64,000 bases of DNA from Roseivivax isoporae LMG 25204 (lineage in GTDB: Bacteria > Pseudomonadota > Alphaproteobacteria > Rhodobacterales > Rhodobacteraceae): contig NZ_JAME01000002.1 in NCBI RefSeq assembly GCF_000521865.1, forward strand, positions 62,001 to 126,000. Reading direction: 5' to 3'. This document shows, one piece after another, positions 9,186 to 19,922 of this stretch. The notes under the pieces were generated by a model that was not told where the DNA came from, searched no databases, and worked only from the letters and a program-made list of their open reading frames with translations. Numbering within the stretch: the stretch's first letter is position 1; each line of letters begins with the position of its first letter. The position numbers and the translations under genes were made by a program.

Positions 9186-9344
9186 CTAGCGGGTGCAGCC
9201 GTCGTGGCTGAGCGTCACGCAGGCGGGATCCGCGGCCGTCTCGACCGAGGTCTCGCTCGCCGCGTAGGCGCCGAGCACGGTCAGCACGACCAGCGCGGCG
9301 GCCTGGATCAGGGTGAGGAGTTTCATGCTGCTCTGCCACTTCAT
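9186..9344 (-). CDS. Small single-span peptide with two cysteines
   Basis: A 52-residue reading frame with a good ribosome site (GGAGGT before the ATG). It has a hydrophobic segment at about residues 8-29 that could be a signal peptide or anchor, then a short polar tail containing Cys42 and Cys50. I do not recognise the family. A second in-frame ATG at codon 7 is possible. It converges with ccmG, which ends 16 bases away, so a role in periplasmic thiol chemistry is conceivable but unsupported. It is below common length cut-offs and would often be missed. Confidence 0.6.
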   Translation of the reverse strand: MKWQSSMKLLTLIQAAALVVLTVLGAYAASETSVETAADPACVTLSHDGCTR

Positions 9345-9449
9345 TGCGACGACCTCCGCTCAGATGGGGGCTTTTGCCCTCATTGGTAGGCCCGCGGGCG
9401 CGGCGTGTCGTCTCACGTGGACGTGACGGAGGGGCGGGCGCGGCGGAAA

Positions 9450-9477
9450 CCGGCCGGTTGCCGAAACAACCGGCCGG
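9450..9477 (-). terminator. Stem-loop terminator after the SCFA transporter gene
   Basis: A perfect 11-base inverted repeat (9450-9460 with 9467-9477, six-base loop) lies 40 bases past the transporter stop. On the minus strand it is followed by TTT and then GC-rich sequence, so it is a hairpin with a weak U tract. Confidence 0.6.
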
Positions 9478-9517
9478 CTCGTGCAACACTGCCCGCCGTG
9501 CGGGCGCGCGCCGAAGC

Positions 9518-10825
9518 TCAGAGCAGGGTCAGGCCCGCCCCGATGATGAGGCCCGACAGGATCAGGTGCATGGTGCAGAAGCCCATGATGTCCTTGGCGC
9601 GCAGCCCCGCGATGCCGAGGATCGGCAGGGCCCAGAACGGCTGCACCATGTTCGTCCACGCGTCGCCCCAGGCCACCGCCATGGCCGCGCGGGCCGGGTC
9701 GAGGCCGAGCGCCTCGGCCGCGGGCAGGATGACCGGCGCCTGCACCGCCCACTGGCCGCCGCCAGAGGGCACGAAGAAGTTCACGATGCCCGCCGACAGG
9801 AACGACCAGAGCGGCAGCGTGGTCGTCGAGGCGAAGCCCACGAGCCCTTCCGAGATCGCGGCGGCGAGGCCCGACTGCACCATGATCGCCATGATCCCGG
9901 CGTAGAACGGGAACTGGATGACGATGCCCGCGCCGCCGCGCACCGCCTGGCTGAGCGAGGCGAGAAGGTTCGCGGGCGTGCCGTGCAGGATGATCGCGAG
10001 CGTCAGGAAGAGGAAGTTGATGACGTCGAGCGTGAGCCCGCCGCCGGTGGCGAAATGCTGGATCAGCCAGGCCGCGCCGCCCGCTCCGATAAGGCCGGCG
10101 AGGATGCGGCTCTGCTCGGCGCGCTCGGCCGGTGTCCGGGCCGGCGGGATGTCCGTCTCGCCCTGGTCGAGAAGCGCGCGGTCGACCAGCACCCGGTCCT
10201 CGTCGCGCGGCATCATCGCGCGGTTGATGAGCGGCACCGCGATGAACAGCGCCACCACGATGGCGAGGTTGTAGAAGGCGAAGATCGTCTCGGACGTGGG
10301 CACCACGCCGATCTGGTCGGCGAAGGGATGCCCCTCGGTCGCGATCGACAGCGGGATCGACCCGGCAAGCCCGCCATGCCAGACGATGAAGCCCGAATAG
10401 GCCGAGGCGACCAGCAGGCGGTAATCCACCTCGATCTTGCGCGCGAGTTCCTTGGCGAACAGCGCGCCGACCACGAGGCCGAAGCCCCAGTTGATCCAGG
10501 ACGCGGCCAGCGACACGACGCTGACCAGCAGGATCGCCCCGCCGGCACTGTCGGCGAAGCCCGCGAGCGTCGCGAGGCCGCGGCGCACGAGCGGCGTCGA
10601 CGCCATCATGTAGCCCGTCACGAGCACGAGAAGCATCTGCATCGAGAACTGCAGCAGCGACCAGAACCCGTCACCCCACATGGTGACCACGGCCAGGGGC
10701 GTCGTGCCCTGCGTCAGCATCGCGGCGAGCGCGGCGACGAGCGTCAGCACCAGCACGAACACGAACGGGTCGGGCAGGTAGCGGTCCATCAGCCGCACGA
10801 GCGGCCGCGACAGGACGTTGAGCAT
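9518..10825 (-). CDS. Short-chain fatty acid transporter (AtoE family)
   Basis: Polytopic inner-membrane carrier for short-chain fatty acids such as acetoacetate or butyrate. The 435 residues contain about a dozen hydrophobic segments and the family blocks SWINWGFGLVVGA, WHGGLAGSIPL and FFVPSGGGQWAVQ. The ATG at 10825 follows a strong GAGGAGG; an upstream extension was rejected. It is a lone gene with its own hairpin terminator. No acetoacetate-CoA transferase genes are adjacent, so substrate choice is not fixed by context. Confidence 0.88.
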   Translation of the reverse strand: MLNVLSRPLVRLMDRYLPDPFVFVLVLTLVAALAAMLTQGTTPLAVVTMWGDGFWSLLQFSMQMLLVLVTGYMMASTPLVRRGLATLAGFADSAGGAILLVSVVSLAASWINWGFGLVVGALFAKELARKIEVDYRLLVASAYSGFIVWHGGLAGSIPLSIATEGHPFADQIGVVPTSETIFAFYNLAIVVALFIAVPLINRAMMPRDEDRVLVDRALLDQGETDIPPARTPAERAEQSRILAGLIGAGGAAWLIQHFATGGGLTLDVINFLFLTLAIILHGTPANLLASLSQAVRGGAGIVIQFPFYAGIMAIMVQSGLAAAISEGLVGFASTTTLPLWSFLSAGIVNFFVPSGGGQWAVQAPVILPAAEALGLDPARAAMAVAWGDAWTNMVQPFWALPILGIAGLRAKDIMGFCTMHLILSGLIIGAGLTLL

Positions 10826-10938
10826 GGATTTCCTCCTCTGATCTCCCTCGACGTGCCGGCCGGCCGGCACGTCGCATCATTGTCGAACGCCGGGTGCGCG
10901 ATCCGGTTCTGGGCCCGGATGCCTCCCGCGCAAACGCA

Positions 10939-10971
10939 AACGGCCCCCCGGGGATCGCCCGGGGGGCCGTT
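10939..10971 (-). terminator. Strong hairpin terminator of acnA
   Basis: A 14-base perfect stem (10939-10952 with 10958-10971, five-base loop) lies 19 bases beyond the acnA stop and is followed on the minus strand by a TTTGCGTTTGCG tract. Confidence 0.8.
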
Positions 10972-10989
10972 CATTCAGCCGTGGCGCGC

Positions 10990-13779
<2,790 letters not shown>

Positions 13780-13871
13780 ATGATGCCTCCCTGAAAATGC
13801 TTGGAGAGAACGGTACTCGTTGAGAGGGTTCTGCCCCAGGTCGAGTCGCCGTTCAAGGGGTGGTCGCGCGT

Positions 13872-13900
13872 TGTATACCATCGTGCACATTGCGTCGCAA
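13872..13900 (-). promoter_or_regulatory. Promoter of acnA
   Basis: Reading leftward, TTGCGA (13895-13900) and TATACA (13872-13877) are separated by 17 bases, close to consensus, with about 90 bases of leader before the acnA ATG. Confidence 0.6.
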
Positions 13901-13952
13901 GATGGTCCCGGGCCATAAGGGCAGGGCGGGGGCACGCGCTCTCTCAAAACCT

Positions 13953-13973
13953 TGATTGGTCATTTCAATGACC
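13953..13973. promoter_or_regulatory. Palindrome with a TGA-N9-TCA pattern between acnA and DUF1223
   Basis: GGTCATT (13958-13964) and AATGACC (13967-13973) form a near-continuous palindrome. The overlapping TGA at 13953 and TCA at 13965 match the spacing of the iron-Rhodo box used by RirA-type regulators. It lies upstream of both divergent genes. The function is inferred; the motif is short enough to occur by chance. Confidence 0.3.
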
Positions 13974-14019
13974 GTTGTCTAATCGAAACGGGCCTGAACG
14001 GTCCGGGGAAACCTTTCGC

Positions 14020-14721
14020 ATGCGCCTGTCGGCCTTCCGCCTCTTCGCTGTCTGCGCGTCGCTCATGGCCAGCGCCGCACCCGCCGAGGAGGCACGACCG
14101 GTCGTCGTGGAACTCTTCACCTCCCAGGGCTGCTCGTCCTGTCCGCCGGCCGACGCGCTCCTGCACGAGCTCGGCCAGCGCGACGACGTGATCGCTCTCG
14201 CGCTTCATGTCGATTACTGGGACTACATCGGCTGGAAGGACAGCTTTGCCGAGGCGCGGTTCACCGAGCGGCAGAAGGGCTATGCCACCGCTGCCGGCCG
14301 CACCTCCATCTACACGCCGCAGATGGTGGTGAACGGGGTGCACGACGTGGTCGGCAACCGCCCCAAGGACGTCGCCAAGCTGATCGAGAAACACCGTGCG
14401 AAGGCGTCGCCGGTGACGCTCGACATCGCGCGCGAGGGCGAGATGCTGCGCATCGCCGCCGACACCACGCGGCCGGTGGGGCCGGTGCATGTCTATCTCG
14501 TGCGCTACGATCCCGAGGAATCGGTGCGCATCAAGCGCGGCGAGAACGCGGGCAAGCGGCTGACCTATTCCTACATCGTGACCGACTGGGACGTGGTGGG
14601 GATCTGGGACGGCACGGCGCCCTACCTCGAATCCGTGCCGCTGACCGGGGCCGAGCCCGCGGTCGTCCTGGTGCAGCAAAAGGGTTACGGCGCGGTGCTG
14701 GCGGCAGCGCGCTTGCGCTGA
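14020..14721 (+). CDS. DUF1223 thioredoxin-fold exported protein
   Basis: A 233-residue exported protein of the DUF1223 family. It has a signal peptide (cleavage probably near Ala20-Ala22), then the thioredoxin-like active-site sequence ELFTSQGCSSCPPAD with Cys38 and Cys41, followed by HVDYWDYIGWKD and YTPQMVVNG, all hallmarks of the family. Function is unknown beyond a likely periplasmic thiol role. The ATG at 14020 places the signal peptide at the start; earlier in-frame codons are polar. Its last 37 bases overlap the convergent acyltransferase gene. Confidence 0.88.
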   Translation: MRLSAFRLFAVCASLMASAAPAEEARPVVVELFTSQGCSSCPPADALLHELGQRDDVIALALHVDYWDYIGWKDSFAEARFTERQKGYATAAGRTSIYTPQMVVNGVHDVVGNRPKDVAKLIEKHRAKASPVTLDIAREGEMLRIAADTTRPVGPVHVYLVRYDPEESVRIKRGENAGKRLTYSYIVTDWDVVGIWDGTAPYLESVPLTGAEPAVVLVQQKGYGAVLAAARLR

Positions 14722-15623
14722 CGGCGCTCCTGGCGCTCGGGCTTCCAGCGGCGGTGGATCCAGAACCATTGTGCGGGATCGGCGATGACCCGCGCCTCGA
14801 GCCGCCGCGTCGCCTCGCGCATCATCTCGACCGGGTCGCCGTGCGGAACGGGCGCCTCGAACACCGCCTCGAACCTGATCCCGTCGGGCTGCCGGATGCC
14901 GAAGAACGGCACCATCAGCGCTCCGGTCCGCAGCGCGATCTCGGCTGCCGAGGTCAGCGTCGGCGCGGGCCGGCCGAGGAAGTCGATGGGCACGCCCTTG
15001 CCGGAATAGAGGTCGAAGAGCAGGACGCCCGCGCCGCCCTGCTGGATGTGCCGCAGGAGGCCCATGGTCCCGCGCCGCCCCTGTTCGAAGACCGGGCCGG
15101 ACAGCGCGTGCATGTTGCGCGCGTAATGGTCGTTGAAGAACGGGTTCGACATGGGCCGGTAGAGCCCGCCGATCTGCCAGCCGCGTGCCACCAGCGCCGC
15201 CCGCGGCGCCTCGAAGTTCCCGTAATGCCCGGTGACGAACAGGATGGGCTTGCCCTCCGCGCGCGCGGCCTCGATCTCGGGCAGGCCGTCGCCCGTCACG
15301 GTCGCGTCGCGCATCCGGTCGCGCAGGCCGTCGACGTCGTAGTTCTCGATCATCGTGCGGCCGGCATTGTCGGCGACCCGGCGGGCGAGGGCGCGCCGCT
15401 CCGCCGCCGGCATGTCGGGCCAGACATGGGCGAGGTTCGCCTCGGCCCGCGCGCGGTAGCCGGCGATCGGCGCCACGACGCGCGAGACGAGCCAGCCCAT
15501 GAGCCTCAGGCGCATCCCGAGCGGCAGCGCGAGGCAGAGCGCGATCCAGCCGCGCAGCACGCGGTCGGTGATCCAGTCCGCGAGGCTGCCGTCGGAAATG
15601 TCCTCGTCGTCCTTGCCTGCCAC
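14685..15623 (-). CDS. Lysophospholipid/lauroyl acyltransferase (LpxL/HtrB-like)
   Basis: Member of the LpxL/LpxM superfamily that adds secondary acyl chains to lipid A at the inner membrane. The 312 residues have an N-terminal hydrophobic anchor, the catalytic HX4E box GHYGNFEA (His133, Glu138) and the C-terminal QWFWIHRRWKP block typical of the family. Which acyl chain it transfers cannot be read from sequence. The end overlaps the DUF1223 gene tail to tail, so the two transcripts are partly antisense. Confidence 0.87.
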   Translation of the reverse strand: MAGKDDEDISDGSLADWITDRVLRGWIALCLALPLGMRLRLMGWLVSRVVAPIAGYRARAEANLAHVWPDMPAAERRALARRVADNAGRTMIENYDVDGLRDRMRDATVTGDGLPEIEAARAEGKPILFVTGHYGNFEAPRAALVARGWQIGGLYRPMSNPFFNDHYARNMHALSGPVFEQGRRGTMGLLRHIQQGGAGVLLFDLYSGKGVPIDFLGRPAPTLTSAAEIALRTGALMVPFFGIRQPDGIRFEAVFEAPVPHGDPVEMMREATRRLEARVIADPAQWFWIHRRWKPERQERRQRKRAAASTAP

Positions 15624-15700
15624 GCGCGCTCCCCGTCCTTCATCGGTGGGACCACATAGGCAGGCCGCGGCGCAAGCTCAAGCCGCGCGGGGCGGGGGCG

Positions 15701-16768
15701 TCACGCCTCCTCGGGCTCGACCAGCGTGACCTCGCCGCTCGCCACCATGGCGCGGATGCGGTCGATCACCGTGCGGAACGCGGCCTCGGCGTCCCGCGGC
15801 TTGACCTCGCCGCGGTCGGCGGCCTCCTCTCCCAGCGCGGCGGCGACGCGTTTCGACATGTTGGCCAGCAGGAAGTCCGCGGCGGGGCGCAACTCGTCGC
15901 TCTTCGCCGCGGCGAGCGCGGTGACGAGCGCGCCGTTGTCGATCTCGCGCACGATGCGGGGCACGTCCGCGGGCGAGATCCGCGCGGGAATGTGCGCGAA
16001 GGTGAAGATGGCGCGCCGCACGGCCTCGGCGAAGGGGCGGTCGGTTTCATCGAGCCCCTCGAGCACGTCGTCGCGGGTGCGGTCGCTCGAGTAGTTGAGG
16101 ATCGCGCCGACCCGTTCCGGCGGCGCGTTGGTGAACGCGCGCGCGGGCTCGGCGTCGATCTGCGCGGCCAGCGACAGTCCGATCCGGTCGACCGTGTCGG
16201 GAGTGACGCCGGCCGTCTGCGACATGGCGTAGGCGATGCGCCGCGCCTTCGGCCCGGGCAGGCGGTTGAGCACCTGCGCGGCCTTGCCGACCTCGATCTT
16301 GGACAGCAGCACCGCCGCGATCTCGGTGCTTTCCGACAGCACGAAGCGTTCCAGCCGGTCGACGGTCTGCGCGTTGATGCACGTCCAGGGATCGCCCATC
16401 TGCCGCACGCCCGCCTCCTTGCGCAGGCGGCGCGCGGTGTGCGGGCTGATCTTGCCCTCGAGAAGGTCGAGCGCCCCGGCGATCCCGCCCGGGAAGGACA
16501 GTCCGACCGCGTCGAGCTCGTCTGCGAATTCGCGGATCACCGCGTTGAGCGTGGCGCGGTCGACATAGCGCATGGCGCCCAGTTCGTGCGTCAGCTGTTC
16601 CTGCAGGTCGTCGGGCAGCGACGAGAGCGGCACGTCGGCGCCCTCGTTCAGGATGAACTGCACGACGATGGCGGCCTTGGCGCGGCGGGACAGCCCGCCC
16701 GGGCCCGACCGGCGCGAGGCGGGCAGGCCGGGACCGGGAAGCGCGGCGAAGGGAACGGGTGCGGACAT
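15701..16768 (-). CDS. FliG-like protein, divergent flagellar switch paralogue
   Basis: The 355-residue protein aligns with FliG over the middle and C-terminal domains: a FLxxES-type armadillo segment with AAVLLSKI..AAQVLNRLP (about 144-171) and the C-terminal ADFLLANMSKRVAAALGEE block (298-315). The FliM-binding EHPQ motif is replaced by ESTE (146-149). The positions of the torque-generating charges remain charged (Arg307, Glu314, Glu315, Lys323). No other flagellar gene is nearby. It could be a non-canonical rotor subunit or have another role. Confidence 0.75.
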   Translation of the reverse strand: MSAPVPFAALPGPGLPASRRSGPGGLSRRAKAAIVVQFILNEGADVPLSSLPDDLQEQLTHELGAMRYVDRATLNAVIREFADELDAVGLSFPGGIAGALDLLEGKISPHTARRLRKEAGVRQMGDPWTCINAQTVDRLERFVLSESTEIAAVLLSKIEVGKAAQVLNRLPGPKARRIAYAMSQTAGVTPDTVDRIGLSLAAQIDAEPARAFTNAPPERVGAILNYSSDRTRDDVLEGLDETDRPFAEAVRRAIFTFAHIPARISPADVPRIVREIDNGALVTALAAAKSDELRPAADFLLANMSKRVAAALGEEAADRGEVKPRDAEAAFRTVIDRIRAMVASGEVTLVEPEEA

Positions 16769-16854
16769 GGACGGAACGGCTCCTGCGGCACAAGCAGGGC
16801 CGGTTCTAGGACCCGAACCTTAAGATCCGCTTGCCCGGGCCCCGGCACGCGAAA

Positions 16855-16880
16855 GGGGGCGGCCGCGTCCGGCCGCCCCC
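16855..16880 (-). terminator. Hairpin terminator after the small exported peptide gene
   Basis: A perfect 10-base inverted repeat (16855-16864 with 16871-16880) begins 24 bases past the 51-residue gene and is followed on the minus strand by TTTCG. Confidence 0.6.
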
Positions 16881-16903
16881 CTGATCCGGCGCTCCGCGCG
16901 GGG

Positions 16904-17059
16904 TCAGCTGTTGACCACCACGCAGGTGTTGCTGTCGGCGTCGTAGACCGAACCCGCGGCGCAGGTCATGGCCTGTTTCGACCAGTTGCATTCCGCGGCG
17001 GCGGGCAGCGCGGCCCCGGCGGCCATCGCGGCCGCGAGAACGAAGGTCCTGAACTTCAT
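16904..17059 (-). CDS. Small exported protein with four cysteines
   Basis: A 51-residue product with a clear signal peptide (basic MKFR, alanine-rich core, AAA before Glu23) and a short mature part of about 29 residues containing Cys24, Cys33, Cys46 and a valine-rich end. The pattern CNWSKQAMTCAAGSVYD looks like a mini disulfide domain. GGAGAGA precedes the ATG and a hairpin terminator follows, so it is very likely a real free-standing gene. I do not recognise a family. It lies between purB and the fliG-like gene, all leftward. Confidence 0.72.
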   Translation of the reverse strand: MKFRTFVLAAAMAAGAALPAAAECNWSKQAMTCAAGSVYDADSNTCVVVNS

Positions 17060-17171
17060 CGCATCTCTCCTCTGGACGACACGCGGGACGGTAACACGGG
17101 TTGACGCAGGGTCAAAAAGCCCGCGCCTCGCGCATCCTCACGAAAGCGAGAGGTGCCGATCCAGCAGGCGG

Positions 17172-18479
17172 TCAGGCCTCGCCGAAGACGCGGCGGAAGA
17201 TCGTGTCCACGTGTTTCGTGTGGTAGCCGAGGTCGAACTTCTCGGCGATCTCGTCGGCCGACAGGACCGCGGTGACCTCGGCGTCCGCCAGGAGCTCGGT
17301 CTGGAAATCGGCACCCTGTTCCCAGACCTTCATCGCATTGCGTTGCACGAGGCGATAGGCGTCCTCGCGGCTGACGCCCGCCTGGGTCAGGGCGAGCAGC
17401 ACGCGCTGCGACATCACGAGCCCTTTGAACTGGTTCATGTTCCGCATCATGTTCTCGGGGTAAACCACGAGTTTCTCAACGACATTCGTCAGGCGCGCCA
17501 GCGCGAAGTCGAGCGTGACGGTGGTGTCGGGTCCGATGTTGCGCTCGACCGAGCTGTGCGAGATGTCGCGCTCGTGCCAGAGCGCCACGTTCTCCATCGC
17601 CGGGACCACTGCCATGCGCACGAGCCGCGCGAGGCCGGTCAGGTTCTCGGTCAGGACCGGGTTGCGCTTGTGCGGCATGGCCGAGCTGCCCTTCTGCCCG
17701 GCCGAGAAGAATTCCTCGGCCTCCAGCACCTCGGTGCGCTGCATGTGGCGGATCTCGATCGCGATGTTCTCGATCGAGGACGCGATGACGCCCAGCGTGG
17801 CGAAGAAGGCGGCGTGCCGGTCGCGCGGGATCACCTGGGTCGAGATCGGCTCGGGCACGAGGCCGAGCTGCGCGCAGACATGCTCCTCGACATGCGGATC
17901 GATGTTGGCGAAGGTGCCGACCGCGCCGGAAATCGCCCCGGTCGCAACCTCCTGGCGGGCGGTCTTCATGCGCGTGAGGTTGCGGTCCATCTCGGCGTAG
18001 AAGCGCGCGAAGGTCAGGCCCATGGTCGTGGGCTCCGCGTGGATACCGTGCGAGCGGCCAATGCGCACGGTGTCCTTGTGCTCGAGCGCGCGGCGCTTGA
18101 GTGCGGCCAGCAGCGCCTCGAGATCGGCGATCAGGATGTCGGCGGCGCGCACGAGCTGGATGTTGAACGTGGTGTCGAGCACGTCCGACGACGTCATGCC
18201 CTGGTGCACGAAGCGCGCCTCGTCCGAGCCCACGATCTCGGCGAGATGCGTCAGGAACGCGATCACGTCGTGCCGCGTCACCGCCTCGATCTCGTCGATG
18301 CGGGCCACGTCGAACTCGACGTCGCGCGCCTTCCAGACGGCCTCGGCATTGGCCTTGGGAATCACGCCGAGCTCGGCCTGGGCATCGCAGGCATGCGCCT
18401 CGATCTCGAACCAGATGCGGAACTTCGTCTCCGGTGCCCAGATCGCGACCATGTCGGGGCGGGAATAGCGGGGGATCAT
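17172..18479 (-). CDS. purB: Adenylosuccinate lyase
   Basis: Cleaves adenylosuccinate and SAICAR in purine synthesis. The 435-residue product begins MIPRYSRPDM and contains the fumarase-superfamily signature GSSAMPHKRNP, the TSSDVLDT block and the RIGRSHG block. The ATG at 18479 follows AAAGGT; the longer frame to 18668 runs through the divergent DUF6314 gene and was rejected. Confidence 0.97.
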   Translation of the reverse strand: MIPRYSRPDMVAIWAPETKFRIWFEIEAHACDAQAELGVIPKANAEAVWKARDVEFDVARIDEIEAVTRHDVIAFLTHLAEIVGSDEARFVHQGMTSSDVLDTTFNIQLVRAADILIADLEALLAALKRRALEHKDTVRIGRSHGIHAEPTTMGLTFARFYAEMDRNLTRMKTARQEVATGAISGAVGTFANIDPHVEEHVCAQLGLVPEPISTQVIPRDRHAAFFATLGVIASSIENIAIEIRHMQRTEVLEAEEFFSAGQKGSSAMPHKRNPVLTENLTGLARLVRMAVVPAMENVALWHERDISHSSVERNIGPDTTVTLDFALARLTNVVEKLVVYPENMMRNMNQFKGLVMSQRVLLALTQAGVSREDAYRLVQRNAMKVWEQGADFQTELLADAEVTAVLSADEIAEKFDLGYHTKHVDTIFRRVFGEA

Positions 18480-18564
18480 GGAACCGGACCTTTCGCAGCT
18501 TGTTCTGTGACCTGAGGGTCTCCTAGACTGGGGTCGCGCAGGGAACAAGGGAGGTGCCCGCCCT

Positions 18565-19038
18565 TTGCACCGCAGATCATCGCGCGATCGCCCTGTGGCG
18601 AACCCGGGGCCGCAGGGGCTCGCCTGTTTCGCGGGCGCCTGGCGGCTCAGCCGGCACATCACCGACAACCACGTGGGCCAGACCGGCCACGCCGAGGGCC
18701 GGATGATCCTGTCGCCCGACGGCGCGAGCCTCGTCTACGACGAGCGCACGACGCTGCGCCTGCCGGGCGCGCCGCCCCTGCAGGGCACGCGGAGCTACCG
18801 CTGGCACGCGGCGGCGGGCGGGGTCGCGGTGCGTTTCGTCGACGGGCGGGCCTTTCACGCCATCGCGCTCGACACGGCCCGGCCCGAGGACGTGCACCTC
18901 TGCGGGGCGGACCGGTATGCCGTGCGCTACGATTTCGCCGACTGGCCGGTCTGGTGCGTCACGTGGGTGGTGACGGGGCCGCGCAAGGACTACCGGATGG
19001 AGACGCTCTTCGCCCGCGACGGCAGCGTCGACCCCTGA
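18565..19038 (+). CDS. DUF6314 family protein
   Basis: A 157-residue protein recognisable as DUF6314 from an N-terminal FAGAWRLSRHI block, GHAEGR, and the C-terminal HLCGADRYAVRYDF and VTGPRKDYRMETLF blocks. The pattern of short beta strands suggests a lipocalin-like barrel, but this is inferred. No enzymatic role is established. The N-terminal 20 residues are basic and not typical; an internal start is possible. It diverges from purB and precedes the N-demethylase family gene by 89 bases. Confidence 0.78.
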   Translation: MHRRSSRDRPVANPGPQGLACFAGAWRLSRHITDNHVGQTGHAEGRMILSPDGASLVYDERTTLRLPGAPPLQGTRSYRWHAAAGGVAVRFVDGRAFHAIALDTARPEDVHLCGADRYAVRYDFADWPVWCVTWVVTGPRKDYRMETLFARDGSVDP

Positions 19039-19127
19039 CCGGCCGGGGGGGGGGTGGCTTGCAACTCGGCGCGCGCGGCGCTCTGATCGGGCCCGGGGCC
19101 TGGTCGGTCCCGAGACGAGGAGACGCC

Positions 19128-19922
19128 ATGATCCTGCAGCAGTCGATGCCCTATGACGCGACCGAGGAGCGGCGACTTCCGGGCATCCAGCCCCTTGGCG
19201 ATGCGCCGTGGCTCATCGCGGACGATGCGCACGCGGCGCAGATGGCCTATCGCGACAGCCTCCTGGCCGAGCGGCGCGACGCCGTGATCGCGGTCCGCCC
19301 CGAAGCCGCGGATGCGCTCGACGAGCTTCTCGACACCGTGCTCGATGCGCTGCCCGCGGGCCATGCGCGGCGGCAGGAAGAGGTGGTCCGGCCGGACGGC
19401 GTCGCCGTGCCGCTTGACCGTTCCGATCCCATCGGCACGCTCTGCCGGCTCGTACAGGAGGATCTGTGCCTCATGCAGAAGGCGGACGGGCCGGAGCACG
19501 TGCTGACCGCCGCGGCGCTCTGCTTTCCCGCGCGCTGGAGCCTCGCGGAAAAGATCGGTCGCCCCATGACCACGATCCACGCCCCCGTCGAGCGCTACGA
19601 CGCGGACGTGGCGCGGCGGGTTCAGCGCCTGTTCGACGGGTTGCAGGTGGCCATGCCGATCTGGCGCTACAACGAGCTCTGGACCTCGGATCCGCGGCTG
19701 TTCCAGCCCGAGCGGCCGAAGAGCTGGCCGAAATGGACCCGCGAGGCGCCGCTCTACCTGCGGTCCGAACGGCAGGTGCTGCGGCGGCTGCCGCGGACGC
19801 GGGCCATCGTGTTCTCGATCCACACCTACATGCTGGATCGCGCGAACGTGCAGGGCACGCGGCCGCCGCTGCCGGCGGAGGAGCCGCGGACCCTCAGCGC
19901 CAGCGCAGGGCCGACAGCCTGA
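19128..19922 (+). CDS. Heme-dependent oxidative N-demethylase family protein (DUF3445)
   Basis: The 264-residue protein matches the DUF3445 family, some members of which bind heme and oxidatively demethylate secondary amines. Blocks include VQEDLCLM, CFPARWSLAEKIG, IHAPVERYDAD and WRYNELWTSDPRLF, and the C-terminal YLRSERQVLRRLPRTRAIVFSIHTY split over about 205-232. The ATG at 19128 follows GAGGAGACG. Its last 29 bases overlap the convergent unrecognised gene. Substrate is not predictable here. Confidence 0.82.
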   Translation: MILQQSMPYDATEERRLPGIQPLGDAPWLIADDAHAAQMAYRDSLLAERRDAVIAVRPEAADALDELLDTVLDALPAGHARRQEEVVRPDGVAVPLDRSDPIGTLCRLVQEDLCLMQKADGPEHVLTAAALCFPARWSLAEKIGRPMTTIHAPVERYDADVARRVQRLFDGLQVAMPIWRYNELWTSDPRLFQPERPKSWPKWTREAPLYLRSERQVLRRLPRTRAIVFSIHTYMLDRANVQGTRPPLPAEEPRTLSASAGPTA

